Part shown: piece by piece, positions 7,817 through 16,717 of the stretch
Position numbering within the stretch: the stretch's first letter is position 1
Layout of the letters: every line of letters starts with the position of its first letter
NCBI GenBank assembly: GCA_036795455.1
Contig: DAIRET010000050.1
Location: forward strand, 1-17,650
Length of the DNA stretch: 17,650 bases
Direction of reading: 5' to 3'
Source: DAIRET01 sp036795455
GTDB taxonomy: Bacteria > Bacteroidota > Ignavibacteria > Ignavibacteriales > Ignavibacteriaceae
The notes under the pieces: model-generated
Databases searched by the model: none
The model's input: only the letters and a program-made list of their open reading frames with translations
What the model was told of the DNA's origin: nothing
Made by a program: the position numbers and the translations under genes

Positions 7817-7821
7817 CCTTT
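7817..7821 (-). promoter_or_regulatory. Ribosome-binding site deciding the lipoprotein start
   Basis: On the minus strand, AAAGG lies 7 bp before the ATG at 7809 and partly inside the ATGA overlap with the upstream gene. This favours the inner start, which also places the signal peptide directly at the N-terminus. Confidence 0.5.
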
Positions 7822-8474
7822 CATTTAGTTGAAATTAATATTTTTTTTAAGTATTGACTTCTCAATAGACTTCCCGGTAGAATCTGCTCTCCTTTACCTA
7901 TAGGAAGATTCAGATTGTCGAATTTTGAATCTATAAGATCAATCCCTGCTTGTAAATATGCTTTCCATACGAATTCCGTGCAGTATAGTTTGTTATCATC
8001 TTTCAAATCAAAAGAATCGTCAAAGGGTGTCATGTTTTTCGAATGATACAGCACAAATTGTAATATTTTTTTCTTACTTGCTTCAGGGAGTGCAACTTTT
8101 AACCTGTAAACTGCCGCTGCTTCTGCTCTATCTTTCAAAAGGAATTCATTGAGTGGTTCCGTTTTGATGACATCTTTTTCTTCTTTACTCTCTGCCGGAA
8201 CCGAGTGAACAACAAAAAGAGAATCCCCTTTCTTCACAACTATTCCTGTATGTGAATAGGGAGAAGAGCCATCTGCTGCTAAAACCATTCTGCTTACAAG
8301 ACTAATCCCTTTTCTAAAAACAATATCCCCGGTTTGTAGTAAACCGGTATCAATTTTTATACTTCCAGCTCTTTTTGTTATTGCATGTGAAGAAGAAAAA
8401 GTAACCGAAGCAATCACGCCAATTGACAAAAGAAGTGTAAAAATGATTAAATGTTTTCTAACTGCCGGGCTCAT
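7821..8474 (-). CDS. YiiX/YebB-like permuted papain-fold cysteine hydrolase
   Basis: A 217-residue envelope protein of the YiiX-like group (peptidase family C92, circularly permuted NlpC/P60 fold). These are thought to be amidases or peptidases acting on lipid or peptide substrates. Residues 8-26 form a hydrophobic signal or anchor. The core begins TGDIVFRKG (48-56). The catalytic His is in YSHTGIV (H75) and the catalytic Cys in LYCTEFVWKAY (C165), with E167 just after it; this order (His before Cys) is the permuted arrangement. The closing region NLPIGKGEQILPGSLLRS matches the usual loop before the last strand. The substrate is unknown. It overlaps the lipoprotein gene by four bases (ATGA), which suggests both act in the same envelope process. 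An 84-bp gap separates it from the CLC gene upstream. Confidence 0.83.
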   Translation of the reverse strand: MSPAVRKHLIIFTLLLSIGVIASVTFSSSHAITKRAGSIKIDTGLLQTGDIVFRKGISLVSRMVLAADGSSPYSHTGIVVKKGDSLFVVHSVPAESKEEKDVIKTEPLNEFLLKDRAEAAAVYRLKVALPEASKKKILQFVLYHSKNMTPFDDSFDLKDDNKLYCTEFVWKAYLQAGIDLIDSKFDNLNLPIGKGEQILPGSLLRSQYLKKILISTK

Positions 8475-8558
8475 TGTCTTTATTTAGTAGCTGGTATTCA
8501 TATATCTTTGGTTTAAAAATATAAAACTTTGCTGTTTATAACTAATTGATTTTTGATT

Positions 8559-10670
8559 TTATTCCCAGTGTCTTGTTTTTTCAATGTTCTCATCGCTGCC
8601 GAATAGTACAAGTGTATCATCTTCGGTAATCAGATAATCGTGTGCAGGAACAACTAAATCACCATCCTCATTTTCGGAATCAGAATATGGAGAATTTTTC
8701 TTTCTAACCATCAATACTTCCAACCCGTAACTATTTCTTAGTCTTAGTTGAGCAAGTGTTTTGCCGATAAATTCCTTTTTAGGTTCCTTTTCAATAATGG
8801 AATATCCTTCGGCAACTTTTGATATATCCATTTTATTAATTGTTTTTAACTCCCTTGCAAATCCGTCCGCAAGATTTTGTTTCAGGCTTTCACGGTTGTA
8901 AGCAGCAATTACGTCTCTTCTCCTTACCGTTCCGATTATTTCATCCGGGTTGTTTTCCGAGGTAACCGGGAATTCGTCTACATCTTTTCTCTCAAAAAGT
9001 TTCATAACGTAATCGAGATCGTCGCTGTTAGAAACTTTGATTACCTTTTGGGAAGCAATATCGCTTGCAACACATACCTCGCGAAGATTTTCATATTCGG
9101 GGATTACAGCTTTTAAATGTGAACTTGTTATAACCCCGGTAAGCAGACCGTCGTTATTTTTTAAATACAAAGTATCTCCCTGTGCTTCCATCAATATTTT
9201 TACGACCCTGGGTAATGGTGTGTTCTCCGGAATTATCAATGCTTCATTTTTATTGATGTCCTCCAATGAAATTGATTTTAGGGTTGAAGATTCCCCTTCT
9301 CTTTTAACCCGGTAACCCTGTAACTGTAAGTGTCTTACATGAACACTGTCCTTAAGAAAAATCTGAACAATCATAGTACTTGAAACCACTGCAAGCATTA
9401 AAGGTAGAATAAATGAATAATCAGTTGTCATTTCAAATATTATCAATATTGCTGCAATCGGTATAGAATTAATTCCACCAAGCATTGCCCCCATCCCCAC
9501 AAGAATAAAAGTAGTATAATCCAGGTTGAAGCCCAGGAAATAGTTACATACAAATACGAATAAATAACCGAAACAAGCCCCCATAAACAGCGAAGGTGCA
9601 AAAGTGCCTCCGAATCCACCTGTATTTAAAACTATCGGAACTAATAGAAATTTTAAGATTAGTAAAATTAATACAACCTGCCAGGTAAGTGAATGACTTA
9701 AAATATTATTTATACCCGAATAACCTATTCCGAAAATGTCGTTATAGAAATAACCGGAAACACCAACGAGTAAACCGGCAGCGGTCATTACAATCCAACG
9801 CGGAAGATAATGTAATAGTTTCTTTTTTATTATTACATCAATAGCACTTGAATACCTAATATAGAATACCGAAGTTAATCCTATTAAAATTCCGAGAACT
9901 GCATAAAGGTACAAATACTCGTAACTTCCGATATGCGGCATTCCAAACCTGAAAACCGATTCATCACCGAGAAAGATTCTGGAAATTGTACTTGCGGTAA
10001 CCGAGGATAATATCAAAGCCGAGAATGTTGAAGTCTGAAAATAATTCAGCAGAACAACTTCGATTGCAAAAAATATCCCTCCCATCGGTGTATTAAAGAT
10101 AGCAGCAATTGCAGCGCCCGAACCTACAGCGGTAAACATTCTTGCTCTTGAATCGGATAATCCTAAAACCTGCCCTATTTTACTTGCAACTCCGCCGCCT
10201 AATTGAGCGGCAGGTCCCTCAGGTCCAACCGTTCCTCCCGAACCAATACAAATTACCGGTGCAAAGAAATGGAATATTGTGGTTCTGAAAGGTATTCTTC
10301 CGCCTCTCATTGAAACCGCTTTAATTACTTCTGGCACACCTCTCTTCTTCGCAATTTCGGGAGCAAACGAAATCATTAAACTTTGAATTAACATCCCCAG
10401 AGCAGGCAAAGTGATTACTGCAGCAGCACCAAGGAAAAATAATCCTCCCGCTGTTCTCTCGAAAAAAATGTTATTAAAAAAATCAATTGAATGGTGGAAA
10501 ATTACAGTTGCAAATCCAACTACTGCACCGATTAGAACAGATAAAAGTGTAAACTTGGTATAATCAGGAAATGTAATGTTTTTAACTTTATCTTTTAAAC
10601 CTAAAGGGAGAAGGGCTATAAGCCGGTTCAATATCTTGCTTAGAGTGAATTCGGTTTCTCTTTTATCCAT
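8559..10670 (-). CDS. CLC-type chloride channel/transporter with CBS pair and RCK_C domain
   Basis: A membrane anion channel or exchanger of the CLC family, 703 residues long. The transmembrane core spans about 40-440. It shows GSGGTVGPEGP (143-153), with the gating Glu at 151, and NTGGFGGTFAPSLFMGA (349-365), the family's second anion-binding motif. The first selectivity motif, normally GSGIPE, is KRGVPE here (109-114), so the central Ser is missing. Helix H reads GGIFFAIEVV: the Glu that carries protons in exchangers (E203 of the E. coli protein) aligns with Val205, as in channel-type CLCs. Two CBS domains follow (about 473-525 and 533-595). A C-terminal RCK_C/TrkA-C-like domain follows them (about 615-700, with FIGKTLAQLRLRNSYGLEVL and DDTLVLFGSDENI). 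The cytoplasmic half suggests gating by nucleotides or another ligand. Divergent from the APC permease. Confidence 0.92.
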   Translation of the reverse strand: MDKRETEFTLSKILNRLIALLPLGLKDKVKNITFPDYTKFTLLSVLIGAVVGFATVIFHHSIDFFNNIFFERTAGGLFFLGAAAVITLPALGMLIQSLMISFAPEIAKKRGVPEVIKAVSMRGGRIPFRTTIFHFFAPVICIGSGGTVGPEGPAAQLGGGVASKIGQVLGLSDSRARMFTAVGSGAAIAAIFNTPMGGIFFAIEVVLLNYFQTSTFSALILSSVTASTISRIFLGDESVFRFGMPHIGSYEYLYLYAVLGILIGLTSVFYIRYSSAIDVIIKKKLLHYLPRWIVMTAAGLLVGVSGYFYNDIFGIGYSGINNILSHSLTWQVVLILLILKFLLVPIVLNTGGFGGTFAPSLFMGACFGYLFVFVCNYFLGFNLDYTTFILVGMGAMLGGINSIPIAAILIIFEMTTDYSFILPLMLAVVSSTMIVQIFLKDSVHVRHLQLQGYRVKREGESSTLKSISLEDINKNEALIIPENTPLPRVVKILMEAQGDTLYLKNNDGLLTGVITSSHLKAVIPEYENLREVCVASDIASQKVIKVSNSDDLDYVMKLFERKDVDEFPVTSENNPDEIIGTVRRRDVIAAYNRESLKQNLADGFARELKTINKMDISKVAEGYSIIEKEPKKEFIGKTLAQLRLRNSYGLEVLMVRKKNSPYSDSENEDGDLVVPAHDYLITEDDTLVLFGSDENIEKTRHWE

Positions 10671-10717
10671 TAATGCCGTAAATAATTTTCTTTTTTTAGA
10701 TTAAATTTACCGCTCCC

Positions 10718-10723
10718 AATATA
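10718..10723 (-). promoter_or_regulatory. Possible -10 element of the CLC gene
   Basis: On the minus strand, TATATT (within TATATTGG, one mismatch from TAnnTTTG) lies about 48 bp before the CLC ATG. It would place the Crp/FNR-type box near -50 relative to the start of transcription. No convincing upstream element accompanies it. Confidence 0.2.
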
Positions 10724-10754
10724 AAGAATATTTGTTAGTTAGGATAGATTTTTT

Positions 10755-10768
10755 TTGATTTATATCAA
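10755..10768. promoter_or_regulatory. Perfect Crp/FNR-type operator
   Basis: TTGAT-TTAT-ATCAA is an exact match to the palindromic FNR consensus TTGAT-N4-ATCAA. It lies in the 195-bp region between the divergent CLC and APC permease genes, 84 bp before the CLC start codon and 97 bp before the permease start codon. Control by an oxygen- or redox-responsive regulator of the Crp/FNR family is an inference. In an AT-rich intergenic region a chance match cannot be excluded. Confidence 0.5.
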
Positions 10769-10832
10769 TAACATTCCCTGTTGCCGGTTGATTTTTTTCC
10801 ATTTTTAAAAACAATACGTGTAAGACTTTTTT

Positions 10833-10840
10833 TATATTTG
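10833..10840 (+). promoter_or_regulatory. Bacteroidetes-type -7 box of the APC permease gene
   Basis: TATATTTG is an exact match to TAnnTTTG, 25 bp before the permease ATG. A TTTG or TTG at the expected distance upstream is not present (a T-run lies a few bases too far at 10802-10806). The rest of the 10671-10865 region holds the FNR-type box and otherwise AT-rich sequence in which I see nothing more. Confidence 0.4.
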
Positions 10841-10865
10841 TTTAGTATTAATAGAGAATAGTTAT

Positions 10866-12206
10866 ATGAGTATGGAAAACCTTGTCCCTAAAAGAGAATT
10901 AAACCTTGTTCAAACATCGGCATTAATTGTCGGAGCTGTAATCGGTTCGGGTGTATTTATGAACATTCCGATAATTGCCGATATAACCGGTAGTCCATTA
11001 CTCAGCATTCTAATATGGCTTGGCGGCGGATTATTATGGATACCTCAAATAATGATTCTTGCGGAGTTAGGTACTGCATACCCTAACCAGGGTGGACCGT
11101 ACTATTTTATTTATAAAGCTGGTTCTCCTTTTCTCGCTTTTCAATATACATGGACTGCATTTTTAACAAGCGACACTCCGACTTTAACAATAATCGGGCT
11201 TGTAGCTGCATCGGCACTAAGTTATTTTTTCCCGGCTTTAATCGACCCGGTTTATTCGAAAATATTTGCTGCATGTCTTATTCTTACTTTTGCATTTGTT
11301 CAGTATAGAAGTGTAAAAACCGGTGGTAACCTCCAGGTAGTTCTTACTATTTCAAAATTACTTCCGTTGTTTGCAATTGTCGGTTTCGGATTGTTTTATT
11401 TAAACTCAGGGAATCTTTCATTAGGTATCGGAACAGAAGTAAAAGAAGAACGGACATTATTCACAATAATCAATGCCGGTATTGCCGCTACACTTTGGGC
11501 ATATGCCGGATTCGTAAACATTTTGTACATGGCTGGTGAAGTAAAAAATCCGCATAAAAGTTTACCGAGGGCACTTATCGGCTCAATTGTTTTTGTAATA
11601 ATAGCCTATATTCTGATTACATTATGCACAAGTGCTATTGTACCGTTTGATAAATTAGTAGCGGCAAAAGGGGGAATAATCAATCCGTTTGAATACTTGA
11701 GTATTTTTTCCGGGGCAGCAGGCGGAGTATTCGCTATTGTGGTTTTCATTTCGATGCTTGGAGTGTTAAATGCAGTAATAATGGCTCAACCGCGTCTTGA
11801 ATATGCAATGGCACGCGACGGTTTATTCTTTGAAGTATTCGGAAAACTTCATCCGAAATATTTAACTCCGCATTATTCAATATTCATCCAATCCGGTTTG
11901 GCAATCCTATTGTTTACGCTGGGAGAAATCGAAGATATGCTCGGTTATTTTACAATTTCGTATGCGCTTCAAAACGGGTTGATTTATGGTTCGATTTTCT
12001 TTTTAAGAAAGAAGGAAGAGTATAAACCATCTTTTAAACTAAAACTATGGAAATTCTGGGGCGGACTTGCAATTCTTATTCAACTCTATTTCTCTTTCGG
12101 TACTTTTATGGCATTTCCTACAGGGGGAATAATTGCCTCGCTCGGATTAATTCTACTGGGAACCCCGGTTTATCTTTACTATTACAAAAAGAAGCAAAGC
12201 CGGTAA
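10866..12206 (+). CDS. APC superfamily amino acid permease
   Basis: A 446-residue cytoplasmic-membrane transporter of the amino acid-polyamine-organocation superfamily. It has about 12 hydrophobic segments. The first helix contains GAVIGSGVF (23-31), the glycine-rich unwound segment that binds the amino and carboxyl groups of the substrate in this fold. Helix 6 contains AATLWAYAGFVNILYMAGEVKNPHKSLPRAL, the second substrate-binding helix, where the pattern AYAG-F-----E--NP-K--P-A is the clearest family hallmark. It most resembles LAT/SteT-like exchangers, but the substrate cannot be read. An ATG at 10872 is an alternative start; 10866 is used as the first. No strong ribosome-binding site precedes it. 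After the stop, 12207-12301 holds only AT-rich sequence with a weak possible hairpin. Confidence 0.9.
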   Translation: MSMENLVPKRELNLVQTSALIVGAVIGSGVFMNIPIIADITGSPLLSILIWLGGGLLWIPQIMILAELGTAYPNQGGPYYFIYKAGSPFLAFQYTWTAFLTSDTPTLTIIGLVAASALSYFFPALIDPVYSKIFAACLILTFAFVQYRSVKTGGNLQVVLTISKLLPLFAIVGFGLFYLNSGNLSLGIGTEVKEERTLFTIINAGIAATLWAYAGFVNILYMAGEVKNPHKSLPRALIGSIVFVIIAYILITLCTSAIVPFDKLVAAKGGIINPFEYLSIFSGAAGGVFAIVVFISMLGVLNAVIMAQPRLEYAMARDGLFFEVFGKLHPKYLTPHYSIFIQSGLAILLFTLGEIEDMLGYFTISYALQNGLIYGSIFFLRKKEEYKPSFKLKLWKFWGGLAILIQLYFSFGTFMAFPTGGIIASLGLILLGTPVYLYYYKKKQSR

Positions 12207-12301
12207 AAGAGAAATTGATTTGGCATGAATAAAAAAATCGCTAATTTTTGCCGTCCAATTTCAATTAAATGACAATTTTATAATTAAAGAACGGAACAAG
12301 A

Positions 12302-14995
12302 ATGAAAATATTTCAAGTCTTATTGATAACCTTATTATTATCCGCAATTCTAATAGGACAGAGCTATAAACAGGTAAAAGTATATTTAGATAACCCGCAA
12401 AAAGATGTACCTGAACTTGCAAAATTCGATTTCGATATTGAGCATTCGGTACTAACTAAAAACGACGAGTTAATTTTCTTTGTTAGTGATGAAGAGTATT
12501 CAAAACTTGCAATGTTGAATTATAAAATTGAAATTTTAATCGATGATTGGTTTGAATACTATAGTAACCTACCGCAGCTTACCGATGCAGAAAAAGAACA
12601 AACACGAATGCAAAGTAAACTTGAATATAATGTAGAGGGATTCGGTTACGGTTCTATGGGTGGTTACTATACACTGAACGAAGTTATTACTCAACTGGAT
12701 AGCATGAAAATTAAATATCCGAACTTAATTACTTCAAAGCAGGTACTCGGTTATTCTATTGAAAACAGACCGGTTTACATGGTAAAGATTTCCGACAATC
12801 CCGATATTGACGAAGAAGAACCTGAAGTTTTATATACAGCTTTAACCCATGCAAGAGAGCCAGCCGGGTTGATGGCTGTAATTTACTTTATGTATTACTT
12901 GCTCGAAAATTATGCAACCGATCCGTCGGTTCAGTTTCTCGTTAATAATCGAGAATTCTATTTCATACCTGTTATTAATCCAGATGGTTATGAATACAAC
13001 AGAACAACAAATCCATCCGGCGGCGGAATGTGGAGAAAAAATAGACGCAATAATTCAGGTTCGTACGGTGTTGATCTAAATCGAAATTTCGGTCCTTATG
13101 ATTACTGGAATGCCCCAAACGGAGGTTCAAGTACTTCTCCTTCAAGCGATACATATAGAGGTAGCGCTCCTTTCTCGGAACCGGAAACTCAAATCATTAA
13201 AGATTTTGCAGCCGGAAGAAAAATTAAAAACAGCTTATTCTATCACACTTATAGTAACCTTTTAATTTATCCTTACGGAGCCTTGGGAGTAGAAACTCCG
13301 GACTCGCTTACATTTAGAGAATTCGCAAGGGACATGACGGCTTATAACAATTATGTTTATGGCACGGATTTACAAACAGTTAATTACTCCACCCGCGGCG
13401 GCAGCGATGATTTTCTTTATGACGGAGACCCGACAAGAGGAAAGATTTTTGCAATGACGCCGGAAATCGGGGGTTCCTCGGACGGATTCTGGCCACAGCA
13501 AAACCGTATTTTTCCGCTTGCAATCGAGAACCTTTATCCTAATTTATACTACGCCTGGGTTGCAGGTGAATTTGTAAAATCAAATAATGTTTCTTTCGAT
13601 AGACAGTACTTTAATCCCGGTGATAACAATGTGTTGATGAATATTGAACTTAAGAATAAAGGTTTATCAACTGCAAGCAATATTGTTTGCCAGTTTACAT
13701 CACCAAGTGAATATATCAGTATCAACAGCGGGACAATTACATTGGACTCGTTACCCGCAAGAACGGAATACACAGTACCTGTTCCGCTATCGTTTAACAT
13801 ATCTGCCCTCGCTCCGATTTCGGTACAACTTCCGCTTGTATTAAAAACATCTGCAAACGGAATTGAAATGAGTAGCGATACTATTATGATTATAATCGGA
13901 ACACCGGAATACATCTTTGCGGATACGACTAATAATATTTCAAGTATTTGGACGGTCGCAGCTTCCCCCGCCACCAAGCAATGGGGAACTACTACAACAT
14001 ATTTTTATTCGGCACCTAATTCTTATACGGACAGCCCGGTCGGGAATTATGTATCGAATGCAACCGTATCCTTAACAACAACTAATCCAATTGATTTATC
14101 AAATTATTCAAATCCTTTATTAAGTTTTTGGACAAGATATGAAATCGAAAGCGATTGGGATTGCGGTGTTGTTCTTGCATCATCTAACAACGGAACAACA
14201 TGGATTCCTTTGACAGGAAATTATACTGTACCTGCATCGGGCAACGGTAAACAAACTCCTGCCGGTATGCCGGTTTATGATAATCTGAGAGACGGTTGGG
14301 TTAAAGAAGAAATCAGTCTTGCCCAATTCGGCGGCAGCCAGATTAAATTGAGATTTGAACTCCGTACAGATACGTCAATCGAAAAGGACGGCTGGTATGT
14401 TGATGATATAGGTATTTTCGTTTACTCCGCTGTCCCGGTTGAACTCGTCAATTTCACAACAGAAGTTAGCGATAAACGCATACAGCTTAATTGGGAAACC
14501 GCTTCGGAAGTGAACAACAAAGGATTTGAAATTCAGAGAGCAACCGACCTGGTAAATTGGAATACAATCGGATTTGTTGAAGGAACCGGGACTTCAACGG
14601 AAAAAGTCAATTACACTTTTGCGGACGACAAACCTGTTAATGGAAGAACAAACTACCGTCTTAAACAGGTTGATTTTGACGGTACGTTCAGAATTTATGG
14701 GCCGGTTGAAGTTGATTTCAGCGGAGTGTCAACATATTCGCTTGAACAGAATTATCCGAATCCTTTTAATCCGACAACCGTTATTAATTACCAGTTGCCT
14801 GTTGACGGATTTGTTTCGCTAAAAGTTTTTGATATTCTTGGAAGAGAAGTTGCCTCATTAATAAATAATGAATGGAAAGAAACCGGTGTTTACGAGATTA
14901 CGTTTGATGCAAGTAATCTTTCCAGCGGAATGTATGTTTATAAGTTGATTTCCGGCAGTTTCACTTCAACCAAAAAAATGATGCTATTGAGATAA
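12302..14995 (+). CDS. Secreted M14 zinc carboxypeptidase with T9SS sorting domain
   Basis: An 897-residue exported metallopeptidase that should remove C-terminal amino acids from peptides. Order: signal peptide (1-20); a pro-region (about 21-110); and the M14 catalytic domain (about 118-425). Zinc ligands are H183 and E186 (THAREPAG) and H315 (FYHTYS). The substrate carboxylate-binding pair is in DLNRNF (258-263) and the catalytic Glu is E388 (TPEIGG). Next come a CARDB-like beta domain (about 430-535), a MAM/jelly-roll-like domain (about 545-708, ending DGWYVDDIGIFVY) and a fibronectin-III-like region (about 712-806). The type A T9SS sorting domain (about 813-897) contains NYPNPFNPTT and ends STKKMMLLR. 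The last domain predicts export across the outer membrane and removal or attachment at the surface. All catalytic residues are present. The downstream gene starts 21 bp later. Confidence 0.93.
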   Translation: MKIFQVLLITLLLSAILIGQSYKQVKVYLDNPQKDVPELAKFDFDIEHSVLTKNDELIFFVSDEEYSKLAMLNYKIEILIDDWFEYYSNLPQLTDAEKEQTRMQSKLEYNVEGFGYGSMGGYYTLNEVITQLDSMKIKYPNLITSKQVLGYSIENRPVYMVKISDNPDIDEEEPEVLYTALTHAREPAGLMAVIYFMYYLLENYATDPSVQFLVNNREFYFIPVINPDGYEYNRTTNPSGGGMWRKNRRNNSGSYGVDLNRNFGPYDYWNAPNGGSSTSPSSDTYRGSAPFSEPETQIIKDFAAGRKIKNSLFYHTYSNLLIYPYGALGVETPDSLTFREFARDMTAYNNYVYGTDLQTVNYSTRGGSDDFLYDGDPTRGKIFAMTPEIGGSSDGFWPQQNRIFPLAIENLYPNLYYAWVAGEFVKSNNVSFDRQYFNPGDNNVLMNIELKNKGLSTASNIVCQFTSPSEYISINSGTITLDSLPARTEYTVPVPLSFNISALAPISVQLPLVLKTSANGIEMSSDTIMIIIGTPEYIFADTTNNISSIWTVAASPATKQWGTTTTYFYSAPNSYTDSPVGNYVSNATVSLTTTNPIDLSNYSNPLLSFWTRYEIESDWDCGVVLASSNNGTTWIPLTGNYTVPASGNGKQTPAGMPVYDNLRDGWVKEEISLAQFGGSQIKLRFELRTDTSIEKDGWYVDDIGIFVYSAVPVELVNFTTEVSDKRIQLNWETASEVNNKGFEIQRATDLVNWNTIGFVEGTGTSTEKVNYTFADDKPVNGRTNYRLKQVDFDGTFRIYGPVEVDFSGVSTYSLEQNYPNPFNPTTVINYQLPVDGFVSLKVFDILGREVASLINNEWKETGVYEITFDASNLSSGMYVYKLISGSFTSTKKMMLLR

Positions 14996-15016
14996 CTATT
15001 AATTAGTAGAAATAAA

Positions 15017-16711
15017 ATGAAAACCATCCATCTAAAAATTTGTTTAGTGTTGACTGTCTTGCTGAATGTAACAGCAGTTTCACAGGTACCGTTTAGCCAG
15101 TCTCCCGATTGGATTTCAAGCGATGTTTTTAACGTATCTACCGGTGCGGCTTTTGCAGATATTAATAAAGACGGCTGGCTTGATTTTATTGTAGCAAACG
15201 GAAACGATATTCATCGTCAAAAACTTGTTGTTTATTACAATGATGGGAAAGGAAATTTCAAACCGGATCCCGATTGGGAATCATCCGATATTGATTACCA
15301 CGGGCATTTATCGGTTGGAGATGTGAACGGCGATGGCTTCCCTGATGTTGCCGTTTCAGTTTATATCGGTCCTTCCGGTTTCGGTTCAAAAGGAAAAGTT
15401 AAACTCTATCTCAACAACAATGGAATCCTTTCATCAACGCCGGATTGGGTTTCGGGAGATTTGTTTTATTCCTTTAGCTGCTCATTCGGCGATGCTAACG
15501 GTGATGGATTACTTGATCTTGCAGTTGCAACCGGGGAATCATATACAAGTGAACCGGAACAGTTCCGCATTTATTTAAATAATAACGGAATGCTTGAAAG
15601 TCTACCTTCATGGAAAAGCAGTGATGCATTTTATAGCTATGACGTTACCTGGGCGGACTTTGATAACGACGGAGACCTTGACCTCGTGTTTGCTAATGAA
15701 AATTTCCCTAATCAAATCTATCAGAATTATGGCGATTCTATAGGAACAACACCATCATGGAGTTCTACTGATGCAAGCAAATATGCTAACTCTGTTTTTG
15801 TTTCCGATGTGAATAACGATGGTTATTTGGATATAGCAATCTCCGATAATAGTCAGCTTGGCGGCAATGGGAGATTCAAGATTTATTTTAATAACCAGGG
15901 AGTAATGAATACAGCTCCTTCGTGGACATCAGCGTTCTCCGGTTATGGTTCCGGAATAATGCTGGCTGATATTGATAACGACGGTTTCAGAGATTTATTG
16001 ACAGGCGGATGGTGGCAGCCACTTAGAATTTATATTAACGATAATGGATCATTCTCATTGCAACCGCAGTTAACATCAAATACAAATAGTGTTGTCGAGG
16101 CAATTGTCTGCGGTGATTTAACAAATAAAGAGATTAAAGAGGTTGATGAAATTTTTGTCTGTAGCGGAACTCGAAAATTGTTCTACCTCGCGAACCCCCC
16201 GCTGCAAGAGATATTGAGCGTTATAGTGGATTCCGACACACTCGGTTTTGATGAGTTTTGTTATCAACTTGAAAGCGGGTGGATAAGTTTAGCCAATCAA
16301 CCAGATTCAGGTGCAACAATTACAGTAAAAAAAGTTATTACAAATCATTTTGATATGGGAATTACTAACTGGGATACGGATATCGGTAATTACATTTTCT
16401 ATAACTTAAGAGAACCCTCCTCGGTATTTGTAAGTAATCCAGGAACAGATGATTTTTTACTCGGTCAAAACTACCCAAATCCGTTCAACCCGGTTACAGT
16501 AATTAACTACTCATTGCCTTCGAATAGTTTTGTTACTCTGAAAGTATATGATATACTGGGAAAAGAAGTAATTACTTTAGTAAATAAGAACCAGGAAGCA
16601 GGCGGTTATAAAGTAGAATTCAACGGGACAAATCTTTCGAGCGGATTGTACATATACAAACTTACAACCGGGAATTATGCGTCTACAAAGAAGATGATGC
16701 TTTTACGATGA
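15017..16711 (+). CDS. Secreted FG-GAP/VCBS beta-propeller protein with T9SS sorting domain
   Basis: A 564-residue exported protein. After a signal peptide (about 1-22) come repeats of about 54 residues. Each has a P-[DS]-W-x-S segment followed about 16 residues later by a calcium loop of the type DxNxDGxxD. Loops begin at residues 48, 102, 159, 214, 264 and 318. A seventh repeat at about 351-383 keeps the spacing but has lost the loop and the Trp (GDLTNKEIKEVDEIF). This fits an integrin-like seven-bladed propeller with six calcium sites. A linker domain (about 395-475) precedes the T9SS sorting domain (about 480-564, NYPNPFNPVT and final STKKMMLLR). Such propellers bind proteins or glycans; no catalytic residues are seen. 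Probably cotranscribed with the carboxypeptidase. Confidence 0.88.
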   Translation: MKTIHLKICLVLTVLLNVTAVSQVPFSQSPDWISSDVFNVSTGAAFADINKDGWLDFIVANGNDIHRQKLVVYYNDGKGNFKPDPDWESSDIDYHGHLSVGDVNGDGFPDVAVSVYIGPSGFGSKGKVKLYLNNNGILSSTPDWVSGDLFYSFSCSFGDANGDGLLDLAVATGESYTSEPEQFRIYLNNNGMLESLPSWKSSDAFYSYDVTWADFDNDGDLDLVFANENFPNQIYQNYGDSIGTTPSWSSTDASKYANSVFVSDVNNDGYLDIAISDNSQLGGNGRFKIYFNNQGVMNTAPSWTSAFSGYGSGIMLADIDNDGFRDLLTGGWWQPLRIYINDNGSFSLQPQLTSNTNSVVEAIVCGDLTNKEIKEVDEIFVCSGTRKLFYLANPPLQEILSVIVDSDTLGFDEFCYQLESGWISLANQPDSGATITVKKVITNHFDMGITNWDTDIGNYIFYNLREPSSVFVSNPGTDDFLLGQNYPNPFNPVTVINYSLPSNSFVTLKVYDILGKEVITLVNKNQEAGGYKVEFNGTNLSSGLYIYKLTTGNYASTKKMMLLR

Positions 16712-16717
16712 AAATAA

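Noticed and set aside
12217..12256. Terminator after the APC permease gene
   Set aside because: Only AAAAAT-N5-ATTTTT with a distant GGCA/TGCC pair can be drawn; it is AT-rich, bulged and has no T tail.
12279..12284. Perfect TATAAT before the carboxypeptidase gene as a -10 box
   Set aside because: No -35-like or -33-like element lies at a suitable distance and the region is AT-rich, so a chance match is likely. The promoter of this gene remains unlocated.
13549..13977. Minus-strand reading frame inside the carboxypeptidase gene
   Set aside because: It is antisense to a well-supported 897-codon gene, has no recognisable domain and no start context.
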